This document shows, piece by piece, positions 34,606-43,227 of a stretch of 58,770 bases of DNA. The DNA is from an uncultured Planctomycetota bacterium (GTDB taxonomy: Bacteria; Planctomycetota; Planctomycetia; Gemmatales; HRBIN36): contig CALFAY010000011.1 in assembly GCA_937944855.1 (NCBI GenBank), forward strand, positions 1-58,770, in the 5' to 3' direction. The notes beneath the pieces are model-generated. The model was not told where the DNA came from. It saw nothing but the letters and a program-made list of their open reading frames with translations, and searched no databases. Both the position numbers and the translations under genes were made by a program. Within the stretch, counting starts at the first letter, position 1; each line of letters begins with the position of its first letter.

Positions 34606-37497
34606 ATGAGACATGCAGCGGGTAAGCGGTGTGGATCTGTGCTGCCCATAGTCTGTTTGACGTGTCTGGGATTGCTGGCCTTCGTGGCCTTGGCAGTGGA
34701 TGTCGGGGTGCTGGCGGTTGCCCGGACTCAGGCGCAGAACGTGGCCGACAGCGCAGCGATGGCCGGAGCACGGACACTCAACGGCGACAAAACGATCGAC
34801 AACAACCTGAGTGCTGCGGTTACGGCGGCCATGACCGCCGCCACGGCCAACCGCATCCTGGGCAACGGCGTCCAAGCGTCCCAAGTCAATAACCAGTTCG
34901 GTTCGTATTCCTACGACGACAACGCCCAGCGGTTCGTCGTCCAGATCCCGAGGGCCAGCAATGACAACTGGAGTCTGTGTCGTTCGACTGTGACCGTGAC
35001 TGGCGATACTTACTTCGCCAAGGTCTTCGGCATCTCGAGCTTCACCACCACGACGGTTGCGACCGCAGTGCATCGTCCCCGGGACGTTGCGTTAGTGCTC
35101 GACTTCTCCGGCTCGATGCGCTTCGATACGCTTATCGGCGCACCTCATGGAGGGACGCGCCAGGTCAGCAGTGGCTCACCTTCATCCGGAACCATGAACC
35201 CCGAGGGGGTCTTCCCGCGTTTCGGCCATTACTCCAACATTTCAGCGGCGGGTCTTCAACGGACGTCACCTGTCACTCTCAGCGGTAACGTCTATGGCTT
35301 GTGCAATTTCACCGAAGTGAATCCGCTCAGCCAGAACCGCAAACCTATCGTTCAGAGCTTCTATCAACACAACACGGGTTCCTCCGCCGCACTGGCTTTC
35401 ACGCCGGGGCCGGACGGGGACAGCGAAGGCTTTGTCTCCGGAGATCGTTACTATCGCAGCAACACTGCGACTTGGCCATCTTACTCGCCGGGCAGCTCCT
35501 ACGCCCAGAATATCGTCCAATTACTCAAGTTGTCTTCCTTCTCCAGCTCCAGCCCGGCGAACTGGGTCTGGGAGCTTGACGGCTACGCAGCCGGTTTAGC
35601 CGGCAGCGTGGACGGATCAGCCAACTACGGGACGGGAAACGCCACCAGCGCCGGAGGCAAAACCAACTACAATGACGTACCTTTCGCCGAGTACACGGAA
35701 GGACCGCGGTACTGGGGCAAGACGTTTTTCCTCTGGCCTCCCGACCCACGTTGGCCGCTAGGCTCAAGCACCGCCGATCGCACTAAGGTGCGCGACCTGA
35801 TAAACGCGATGGGCGGCCTGAGCACGACGCATCGAGACGTCGTGGCCAACAACTGGCCCTGGTCCAGCGAATCCGCCTTGGCTAATTACCTCACCAGCGA
35901 TCCGACCGGACCGCTCTTGAGCACCAACAGCCGTACCTACCAGCGGATTCTGCGTTTGCACAACCGGCCCAGGCTCGACTGGCGAAAGCGGTTCTTCTTC
36001 CGCAGCGACGGCGCTACCCCGATGGACGACAACGCCTTGCTCTTTGACAGCGATGGCGACTGGTACTCGCCTCGTGTCGGCAGCACGACTTACTACCGCA
36101 TCAACTATCAGGAGATCCTCCGCTGGTTGTTCACAGCAGGGCCGAATCCCTTCCCGCCGCGGCTCAAGGCCGGGCGCATCAACTACTACACAGCATTGCC
36201 CAATTACAACGACAATACACTCAACAGCCGCTGGTGGAACACCTTCCCGCTCAGCGACCCGAACGAGCGGTTCTGGAAGGATTACATCGACTATGTGCTC
36301 GGTCTACGGCAGACGGGGTCCAGCTCGTGGGACACGGCGTCCTCCGGTGTTCCGAACATTGTGCAATTCACCGGCTACGGGGCCGACTTCGTCTGGGGCA
36401 CCGCCAGCATCACGTCCCTCTCCTCGCTGACCGGCTCGCCGCGGCCGTACATGAACTACAACGACAATCCCAAGCGCCCTCGGCTGCATTTCTGGTTCGG
36501 ACCGATGACGATGGTGGACTTCCTGGGCAACTACAACCTGGGAGGTCGATCCGGGAACCAATCTTACTGGTGGTGGCCGGGAACTGCCTATGAAGCCCCG
36601 CTATATGCCGCCAAGATCGGCGTGCGGGCCGCTCTTCAGGACATTGAGCGGAATCATCCCAATGACCACGTTTCCCTAATCATGTTCTGCGTTCCCCGAA
36701 CCTCGGCCACGGACGTGACCAACGCTCGTCGGTTCAACCGGGTGCGTGCCCCCCTGAGCCGGAACTACCCCCGAATGATCGATTCGCTATGGTTCCCCCC
36801 GTTTACGCTCGACAATCCCGGCTCTGAGATCAACATGTACGAATTTGAAAAGAACATTGAGGTGCCGCGGGCTATGGGCGGAACCTGCTACTCGATGGGG
36901 CTCATGCTGGCCTACAACCAGTTCAGCAGCAACGTGAGTCTGAGGTCGTACAACCCAAGCCCGGCCCCGACCGGCGACGCAGGTGGCCTCGGTCGCCGCG
37001 GCGCTCAGAAGATGGTCATTTTTGAGACGGACGGTTTGCCTAACCACACGGCAACTGCCAGCTTCACGAATGCCGGGCCATACAACAGTTTCTACAACAT
37101 TCGTTTCAACAGCAGCAGTCCGGGTGCCAGTGAGTATCCTTCCGTGTCTTGGACTGCGGACAACTCCAGCACCGTGACCACGGAAATCTTCAGCATCTGC
37201 AACCAAATCGTGGCCCTGGACACAGCCAATCCTCCGGGCTACAGCACGTCGCGGCGGCCAACGCTGATCCACTGCATCGGCTTTGGCAGCGTCATTGCTC
37301 CGGACAGTTCCGAGCGAACCGGGGCCATCAGCACGCTCAGCCAGATGGAGACGATCGGCAACATTCCCCCTCACCGCCGCATCGGACAAGTGCCCTACAA
37401 GCTCGTGTACGGCGACGATGCCACCATGATCGAGACGCTGCGACAGGCCATCAGCGACATCATGCAGGACGGCGTGCAGGTCACGCTGATCGAGTGA
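34606..37497 (+). CDS. Large TadG-like protein with a von Willebrand factor A domain
   Basis: A 963-residue protein. The N-terminal membrane helix (VLPIVCLTCLGLLAFVALAVDVGV) and the following AQNVADSAAMAGARTL segment are the TadG signature. A vWA domain starts at about 160 with the MIDAS motif D166-F-S168-G-S170-M, a likely Mg site for adhesion. A Ser/Tyr/Asn/Trp-rich insert of about 450 residues (170-670) then splits the fold, and the rest resumes with ALQDIERNHPNDHVSLIMFC, MGGTCYSMGLMLAYNQ and KMVIFETDGLPNHT. It is probably an adhesive surface or pilus-tip protein. A hairpin terminator follows the gene. Confidence 0.82.
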   Translation: MRHAAGKRCGSVLPIVCLTCLGLLAFVALAVDVGVLAVARTQAQNVADSAAMAGARTLNGDKTIDNNLSAAVTAAMTAATANRILGNGVQASQVNNQFGSYSYDDNAQRFVVQIPRASNDNWSLCRSTVTVTGDTYFAKVFGISSFTTTTVATAVHRPRDVALVLDFSGSMRFDTLIGAPHGGTRQVSSGSPSSGTMNPEGVFPRFGHYSNISAAGLQRTSPVTLSGNVYGLCNFTEVNPLSQNRKPIVQSFYQHNTGSSAALAFTPGPDGDSEGFVSGDRYYRSNTATWPSYSPGSSYAQNIVQLLKLSSFSSSSPANWVWELDGYAAGLAGSVDGSANYGTGNATSAGGKTNYNDVPFAEYTEGPRYWGKTFFLWPPDPRWPLGSSTADRTKVRDLINAMGGLSTTHRDVVANNWPWSSESALANYLTSDPTGPLLSTNSRTYQRILRLHNRPRLDWRKRFFFRSDGATPMDDNALLFDSDGDWYSPRVGSTTYYRINYQEILRWLFTAGPNPFPPRLKAGRINYYTALPNYNDNTLNSRWWNTFPLSDPNERFWKDYIDYVLGLRQTGSSSWDTASSGVPNIVQFTGYGADFVWGTASITSLSSLTGSPRPYMNYNDNPKRPRLHFWFGPMTMVDFLGNYNLGGRSGNQSYWWWPGTAYEAPLYAAKIGVRAALQDIERNHPNDHVSLIMFCVPRTSATDVTNARRFNRVRAPLSRNYPRMIDSLWFPPFTLDNPGSEINMYEFEKNIEVPRAMGGTCYSMGLMLAYNQFSSNVSLRSYNPSPAPTGDAGGLGRRGAQKMVIFETDGLPNHTATASFTNAGPYNSFYNIRFNSSSPGASEYPSVSWTADNSSTVTTEIFSICNQIVALDTANPPGYSTSRRPTLIHCIGFGSVIAPDSSERTGAISTLSQMETIGNIPPHRRIGQVPYKLVYGDDATMIETLRQAISDIMQDGVQVTLIE

Positions 37498-37534
37498 CCC
37501 CGGCAGCCACGGGAATGTCCAATCTTCACGGAGC

Positions 37535-37571
37535 GGGGAGCCTGGCTTTGGTCAGGTTTCCCGCTTTCTGT
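37535..37571 (+). terminator. Probable Rho-independent terminator
   Basis: A 12-bp stem (37535-37546 with 37551-37562, including three G-U pairs) has a TTTG loop and is followed by GCTTTCTGTTT. It lies 37 bases after the TadG-like gene. The T tract is interrupted, so strength is uncertain. Confidence 0.5.
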
Positions 37572-37674
37572 TTCCGTGGGCATCGCTGCTCGAGCAAAGC
37601 TGGGAATACAATGAAAAGCGAGCACTTGAACTCAGGGGAAGGAACGATCCCCAACTCCTGCGAGGGATTGCCTC

Positions 37675-39549
37675 ATGGTCAATGAGGAACTGAAGCAAGC
37701 GGTACGCCGCATCCTGCTCCGCGTCCAGAAGCCGGCTCAGTACATCGGCGGCGAATGGAACAGTGTGGTCAAGGACCATCGCCAGGTCGAGGGCACGCTT
37801 TGCCTGTCCTTCGCGGATACCTACACGCTAGGCATGAGCCAGCATGGCCTGCAAGTCTTGTACAGCCTGGTCAACGCCGATCCGCGCTGGGCGTGCGAAC
37901 GAGCCTTCACGCCCTGGCTGGATTTCGAGCAGGAGCTTCGCCGTGCTGGCTTGCCACTGTACAGCCTCGAAACGTTTACGCCGCTGCATCGGTTCGACGT
38001 GCTCGGTTTCAGCCTGCAATACGAAGTGTGCTACACAAACATTCTGACCATGCTCGACCTGGGCGGCGTGCCGTTGCGCTCGAAGCAGAGGACATTGGAA
38101 GATCCCTTGGTCGTGTGCGGCGGTCCCGGAGCTCAGAACCCGGAGTTGTTGGCCCCGTATGTGGATGTGTTCGTGATCGGCGACGGCGAAGAAAGTCTGC
38201 CGTGGCTGCTGCAAAAGTGGATGGAACTTAAGAACCGCTGGCGGCGTCGAGGCAAGACCGGGGCCGAGGCGCGACTGGAAGCAATTGCCGAACTGGTTGG
38301 CAGTGTTGCCGACGCCGGTTGGCAGCCCTGGGCATATGCTCCGGCCTTTTATGAACCGGAGTATAAAAGCGACGGCACCATCGCCGCCATCCATCGCACC
38401 CGCGCCGATGTGCCCAAGGAGATCTACGCCTGTACGATCCGCCGGGACTTCGATGATTTTCCCTTGCCGGTCAAGCCCATCGTCAGCAACACGGAGACGG
38501 CCCACGACCGCATCCCCATCGAGATCATGCGCGGCTGCCCGTGGCAGTGCCGTTTCTGCCAATCCACTGTCATCAAGCGGCCCTTGCGGGTGCGTTCCGT
38601 CGAATGCATCGTGCAATCGGCCCTCGAAAGCTATCGGAACACGGGTTACAACGAGATCAGCCTGCTGAGCCTGAGTTCCAGCGATTACCCGTACTTCGAG
38701 GAACTGGTCAAGCGAATGCACGAGGTGTTCACGCCCCTGGGGGTCAATGTGTCCCTTCCCAGTCTGCGTGTGAACAGCCAGTTGCGCTACCTGCCAAAAC
38801 TCATCAAGGGCGTTCGCAATCACGGGCTGACACTGGCTCCGGAAGTCGCTCGGGACGATATGCGGGAGCAGATTCGCAAGCCGGTCAGCAATGAAGACTT
38901 GTACGAAGGATGCCGGGAGGCATTCCGCAACGGCTGGCGGAGCGTGAAGCTGTATTTCATGGTCGGATTGCCGGGGGAGCGGCAGGTCGATCTCGACGGC
39001 ATTGTGGAGATGGCCGAAACCATTGCTCGCATCGGCAAAGAGGAAACCGGCCGATTCGCTGAGGTCACGGCCAGTGTTTCCAACTTCGTCCCCAAACCGC
39101 ACACACCCTATCAGTGGAACGGCATGCAGAGCCGGGAGTATTTGACCTGGGCTGGACAGTACCTCCGGTCCCGCAAGCGCATCCGCTCGGTCCGCATCAA
39201 GCAGCACGAGATCGAACGCAGCCTGCTGGAAGGCTTGCTGACGCGAGGTGATCGTCGAGTCGCTCCAGTGATCGAAGCCGCTTGGCGCAAAGGAGCGCGC
39301 CTGGACGCCTGGGACGAGTGCTTCCGACCGCAACTGTGGTGGGAAGCCGTCGCCGACCTGAGCATCGACTTCAGCTTCTTCGTTCACCGAGCGCGGCCCC
39401 TTGACGAAGTGCTGCCCTGGGACCACGTCAACGTCAAGAAGGGCCGCGAGTATCTGGAAAAAGAGCAGGTTCGCAGCCAGGAACAACTCGCGCAGATGGC
39501 CACCGCCACCGTGGACGTCCCCAGTCCCCGCTTCGTGGTTCGCAAGTAG
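37675..39549 (+). CDS. B12-binding radical SAM protein (TIGR03960-like)
   Basis: A 624-residue protein with an N-terminal cobalamin-binding-like region (about 60-200, including VLGFSLQYEVCYTN and LVVCGGPGAQNPELLAPYVD) and a radical SAM core whose cluster motif is C288-P-W-Q-C292-R-F-C295 (CxxxCxxC). Later segments (EISLLSLSSSDYPYFEELV, LTLAPEVARDDMR, GWRSVKLYFMVGLPGE) match the TIGR03960 group from memory. In many bacteria this protein is next to or fused with a TIGR03936 (DUF2344) partner, which is absent here. The reaction is not established. GAGGG lies before the ATG. It converges on a hydrolase gene with 20 bases between stops. Confidence 0.87.
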   Translation: MVNEELKQAVRRILLRVQKPAQYIGGEWNSVVKDHRQVEGTLCLSFADTYTLGMSQHGLQVLYSLVNADPRWACERAFTPWLDFEQELRRAGLPLYSLETFTPLHRFDVLGFSLQYEVCYTNILTMLDLGGVPLRSKQRTLEDPLVVCGGPGAQNPELLAPYVDVFVIGDGEESLPWLLQKWMELKNRWRRRGKTGAEARLEAIAELVGSVADAGWQPWAYAPAFYEPEYKSDGTIAAIHRTRADVPKEIYACTIRRDFDDFPLPVKPIVSNTETAHDRIPIEIMRGCPWQCRFCQSTVIKRPLRVRSVECIVQSALESYRNTGYNEISLLSLSSSDYPYFEELVKRMHEVFTPLGVNVSLPSLRVNSQLRYLPKLIKGVRNHGLTLAPEVARDDMREQIRKPVSNEDLYEGCREAFRNGWRSVKLYFMVGLPGERQVDLDGIVEMAETIARIGKEETGRFAEVTASVSNFVPKPHTPYQWNGMQSREYLTWAGQYLRSRKRIRSVRIKQHEIERSLLEGLLTRGDRRVAPVIEAAWRKGARLDAWDECFRPQLWWEAVADLSIDFSFFVHRARPLDEVLPWDHVNVKKGREYLEKEQVRSQEQLAQMATATVDVPSPRFVVRK

Positions 39550-39569
39550 TCCCGCTGCCGGTCGGCACT

Positions 39570-40979
39570 CTAGGAACCCTTAGCCACGCGATCGAAGAAG
39601 GCGAAGACATCCGGCAAGGCGACCTGGACGATGACGAGGTGCTCGATTTCCGGGTACTCCTTGTACTCCACGGTCTTGACTTGGGCTCGCTTCAAACTCT
39701 CTTGCAGGGCTTGAGCGCCCCGCAGAGCGAAGTCCAGCGAGCCGACGCCGATGAAGAAGGGGATGTCCTGGATTCTCTCGGTGCGGCGCAAGGCATTCCC
39801 ACCGCCCAGAGCAGCCACGGCAGCAAACTTCTCCGGCGAGGATGCGACCGCGGAAAGGGCCTGTCCCGCACCCATCGAGTGGCCGACCAAAAAGACTCGT
39901 TTGGTGTCTATCGGGTAACGCTTCGCCAATTCATCCACGACGGCGGAAAGAGACAAACCACCCACCCCGAGCCGTGGAGCCGCCAGCACCCAACCGCGTT
40001 CACCGCATAAACGGGCCACAGCTCCATTACCATAGCCGTCGAAAAACAGGTTTTCGCTTCCCCCCGCACCGTGCAACGCAAGAACGAGCGGAACCGGCTT
40101 GTCCTTGGACAGGCCCAAAGGAATCTGAAGCCGGACAACGGATGGTCCGGGTTCCGTGCCCAGAGCCAGCCAGAATTGCCCGGCTCGCTCGGCGGTGTAG
40201 TACGGCTCCTGAGCAGCAGCCAGAGCTTCCGCTTCCGCCAGCAACCGATTGGCCGGGTAGTCGGTTTCGGGCACCCGATCCCTGGCCAGATCAGACAGCA
40301 GTTTAATAAGGAATCGAGCCGTCTCTCCTTCCGTGTTTCTTCGCGGCAAGCGATTCATACCTTCCTCCAGCCGCGCCAGGCGGTCCTTTAGCTGTTTGGC
40401 AATGGAGATGCCGTAGGACGACTGAGCGAAAACTTCGCCAGCCACCAGGACTTCAAAAGAGAGTTGATAATCGCCTGGTGGGACATCCTTGAGATTCACT
40501 TTGACAGTCTGCGGCAATCCGGTGATTCCGGCCATGGTAGGCGGTCGAACGGGCTTGCCGTCGGAGCCTAGGATGGTCAAGCGTACCGCTGCTCCCTCCG
40601 GCGGCATGATTCCTGTGGCGTAGAACTCGGCGACGGTGACAGCGAGCGTGGGCAGATCCGCTTCCACCAGATAACGCTCTGGTTGCACATGAAGCGACTC
40701 GGCCCAGCGCTTTTCTTCGAGAACTTCTTTGCCTTCGGTCAGCTTGAACCGGGCCTGATCCAAGGATCGGCCCGCCTCTGCTAGGCGGAAGCTGAAGAAA
40801 GAGGCCACCGCCTTTTGCAATTCGGAGACCGCCTCCTTGCGACGAGCGGCGTCCGTCTGCTCATCCCAGGCCTTCTCGAACTTGCTGAGCCGCTTGCCCA
40901 GTTCCAGGCGTTCCACCTGAGCCGAGCACAGACCGGGAAGCAGCAAGACGACAAGCAATCCTGTCAACGGTCGAAACAT
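39570..40979 (-). CDS. Secreted alpha/beta hydrolase (esterase/PHB depolymerase-like)
   Basis: A 469-residue exported protein. A signal peptide covers about 1-20 (LTGLLVVLLLPGLCSAQ). An N-terminal helical and beta domain spans about 21-250. The C-terminal alpha/beta hydrolase domain has the oxyanion region ALHGAGGSENLFFDGYG, nucleophile elbow VGHSMGAGQ, a likely acidic residue in GVGSLDFA and catalytic His in PEIEHLVIV. It resembles secreted esterases or polyhydroxybutyrate depolymerase-like enzymes. The ATG at 40979 follows a G-rich stretch that includes eight or more G in a row on its strand. The longer frame upstream is rejected because the signal peptide begins here. Confidence 0.82.
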   Translation of the reverse strand: MFRPLTGLLVVLLLPGLCSAQVERLELGKRLSKFEKAWDEQTDAARRKEAVSELQKAVASFFSFRLAEAGRSLDQARFKLTEGKEVLEEKRWAESLHVQPERYLVEADLPTLAVTVAEFYATGIMPPEGAAVRLTILGSDGKPVRPPTMAGITGLPQTVKVNLKDVPPGDYQLSFEVLVAGEVFAQSSYGISIAKQLKDRLARLEEGMNRLPRRNTEGETARFLIKLLSDLARDRVPETDYPANRLLAEAEALAAAQEPYYTAERAGQFWLALGTEPGPSVVRLQIPLGLSKDKPVPLVLALHGAGGSENLFFDGYGNGAVARLCGERGWVLAAPRLGVGGLSLSAVVDELAKRYPIDTKRVFLVGHSMGAGQALSAVASSPEKFAAVAALGGGNALRRTERIQDIPFFIGVGSLDFALRGAQALQESLKRAQVKTVEYKEYPEIEHLVIVQVALPDVFAFFDRVAKGS

Positions 40980-41229
40980 GCCGATACCCCCCCCACGGAC
41001 CTGAGTGTGCCTCGCGTCTCCGCACCCGCATTTTATCCGCCCCTCCGAGGAATACCTGTGAAATCCTGAAATCGGATGGAGATTCGACAGGCATGGTTCG
41101 GATACGTCACGATGACTAGATGTTTCCGTCGCAGGCCAAGCTCGCTGCGAGATCAACTCGGCTGGAAGCCAATGGCAGATAGGGACATAATCAGGCGAAG
41201 AAGACTGAAAGCGGAATTGAGACACGGTA

Positions 41230-43155
41230 ATGACCGGAGACAAGAGCAAGACTTGGTCGAAGGGGAGGTGGATCTGGCTCATCCCGCTGGCGCTAGTGCT
41301 GCCCGTCGTGCTCTTCTTCGCGCTCCGCAAGCCGACCGACCAGCCGGGCTTTCCGCCCGATCCGCGGTTAACGCTTGACAGTCCGTTCTCCAACGTGCGT
41401 TCAGATGTCCGGTATGTCGGCGATGCCGTGTGTGCCAGTTGTCATCAGGACATCGCCGACCAATATGCCGAACATTCGATGGGTCAGGCCATGCATCCAA
41501 CCGAGCAGGCTCCCCGCCATGAAGGACTCGATCCGTCCGCAGCCTACCAGTTCCAGGTCGGACGACTTGTGTACCAGGTGGCCTTGCGGAACGGACGAAT
41601 GATCCACAGCGAGAGCCTGTTGGGACGGGAAGGGACGACCCTGGCGCGTATCGAAGAGGAGGCGGCCTACGCGGTCGGGTCGGGAACGCGGGGTCGTACC
41701 TACATCGTCAACCGTCAGGGCTTTTTCTTCGAATCGCCGATTAGTTGGTATCGGCATACCGGCACTTGGGACCTGTCCCCCGGTTACGAGAAGCGGAACA
41801 TGCACTTCGAGCGGCCGATCCAGTCGGGCTGTCTGTTCTGCCACTGCAACTTCGCGTTTGACGATCCCAACACGATGAACCGCTATGCGCCGCCATATTT
41901 CAATGGTTTTGTGATAGGCTGCGAACGTTGTCACGGCCCCGGCGAGCTTCACGCAGAAAAGCCCCGGAAAAGTGACGGCATCGACTACAGCATCGTCAAT
42001 CCACGCCATCTGCCTCCCGATCTCCGCGAGGATGTCTGCCAGCAGTGCCACCTCCAGGGCGAGGAACGGGTCGTCAAGGCGGGCCGCGGGACGTTCGACT
42101 ACCGCCCCGGCTTGCCTCTCAATGAATTCCTTGCCATATTCGTCAAGCCGCTCGAACTGACGAAGGGGCAGAAAGCCGTCAGCCAGGTGGAGCAAATGCA
42201 CTTGAGCCGTTGCTATCAACAAAGCGGCGGTGCCTTGGGCTGCACGTCATGTCATGATCCACATCGCCGTATTCGGGAGACTGAGAAGGCGGACTACTAC
42301 CGTCGGCGCTGTCTGGAGTGCCATCAGAAACAGCCGTGTAGTATGCCTGAAGTGGAACGGAGGCAGGTCGCGGCCGAAGACAGTTGCATCCTGTGTCACA
42401 TGCCACGTTTGCAGTCCAACATCGCCCACACGGCCCTGACCGATCATCGGGTGCTGCGTCGTCCGGAGCGGGACGACGCCTCCGCGAATGCGGGGCCGAT
42501 CCTGGCTTCCGGGATCATCCCGCTACGGCTCTTCCACGCGGATCGAGTTGATGGATCACGTCTGGACGTGCAGCGGGATTTCGGGGTAGCCGTGGTCAAC
42601 GTCGCCCGACGCGTCGAGGGTCAGGTTCCCATTGTGCCTTTCGTCCGAAAAGCACAATCACTTCTGGAACCGTTCCTGAAACAATGGCCGAACGACCCGT
42701 CGGGATGGGATGCCTTGGGCTACGCCCTGCGGAAACAAGGTTTGCTAGTCGAAGCAAGGAACGCCTACATGCAGGCATTGAAGTACGCTCCGGATCGTGA
42801 ACAGACCCTGACGGATCTGGTGGATTTGGCCCTTCAGTCACGGCGGATCGAAGATGCTCTCCGATACCAGAGGCGACTCGTGGAGTTGAATCCGCATTAC
42901 TCCATCTACCACCTGAAGCTGGCTGATCTGCTCCATCAGGCCGGAGAGTGGGAAGCGTCGGACGCCGCCTGCCGCCGGGCCTTGGAACTCAACATCGCAC
43001 TGGACGACGCTCGACGCTTGCGGATCGCCAACCTGCTCCGGCTGAATAGACGGCAGGAAGCCGAGGCCGAGTTCCAGATTCTCACGGAGGCGTCATCCGA
43101 GGAGAAACCAGCGTTAGAAGCCTGGTTTCGCAGCCTGAAACAGAAGCTGCCCTGA
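41230..43155 (+). CDS. Seven-haem cytochrome c with C-terminal TPRs
   Basis: A 641-residue protein with an N-terminal membrane anchor (about 13-32, WIWLIPLALVLPVVLFFAL). It has seven CxxCH haem sites: CASCH (from residue 68), CLFCH, CERCH, CQQCH, CTSCH, CLECH and CILCH. The last 180 residues form TPR-like repeats (WDALGYALRKQGLLVEARNA, DALRYQRRLVELNPHYSIYH). It should sit on the outer face of the cytoplasmic membrane and carry electrons; it resembles cytochrome c554-type multihaem proteins with TPRs. No dedicated reductase gene is adjacent, so its electron partner is unknown. It lies on the opposite strand from, and divergent to, the hydrolase gene. Confidence 0.87.
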   Translation: MTGDKSKTWSKGRWIWLIPLALVLPVVLFFALRKPTDQPGFPPDPRLTLDSPFSNVRSDVRYVGDAVCASCHQDIADQYAEHSMGQAMHPTEQAPRHEGLDPSAAYQFQVGRLVYQVALRNGRMIHSESLLGREGTTLARIEEEAAYAVGSGTRGRTYIVNRQGFFFESPISWYRHTGTWDLSPGYEKRNMHFERPIQSGCLFCHCNFAFDDPNTMNRYAPPYFNGFVIGCERCHGPGELHAEKPRKSDGIDYSIVNPRHLPPDLREDVCQQCHLQGEERVVKAGRGTFDYRPGLPLNEFLAIFVKPLELTKGQKAVSQVEQMHLSRCYQQSGGALGCTSCHDPHRRIRETEKADYYRRRCLECHQKQPCSMPEVERRQVAAEDSCILCHMPRLQSNIAHTALTDHRVLRRPERDDASANAGPILASGIIPLRLFHADRVDGSRLDVQRDFGVAVVNVARRVEGQVPIVPFVRKAQSLLEPFLKQWPNDPSGWDALGYALRKQGLLVEARNAYMQALKYAPDREQTLTDLVDLALQSRRIEDALRYQRRLVELNPHYSIYHLKLADLLHQAGEWEASDAACRRALELNIALDDARRLRIANLLRLNRRQEAEAEFQILTEASSEEKPALEAWFRSLKQKLP

Positions 43156-43227
43156 AGCGGCGGCCTGGCTGAAAGCCCGAACCGAGCAGGGAGTCGCCCG
43201 TCGTCGATCGTGATCGAGGTCATTGCC

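Noticed and set aside
37828..39486. 552-residue minus-strand frame opposite the radical SAM gene
   Set aside because: The sense frame has the CxxxCxxC cluster motif and a ribosome binding site; the antisense frame has neither.
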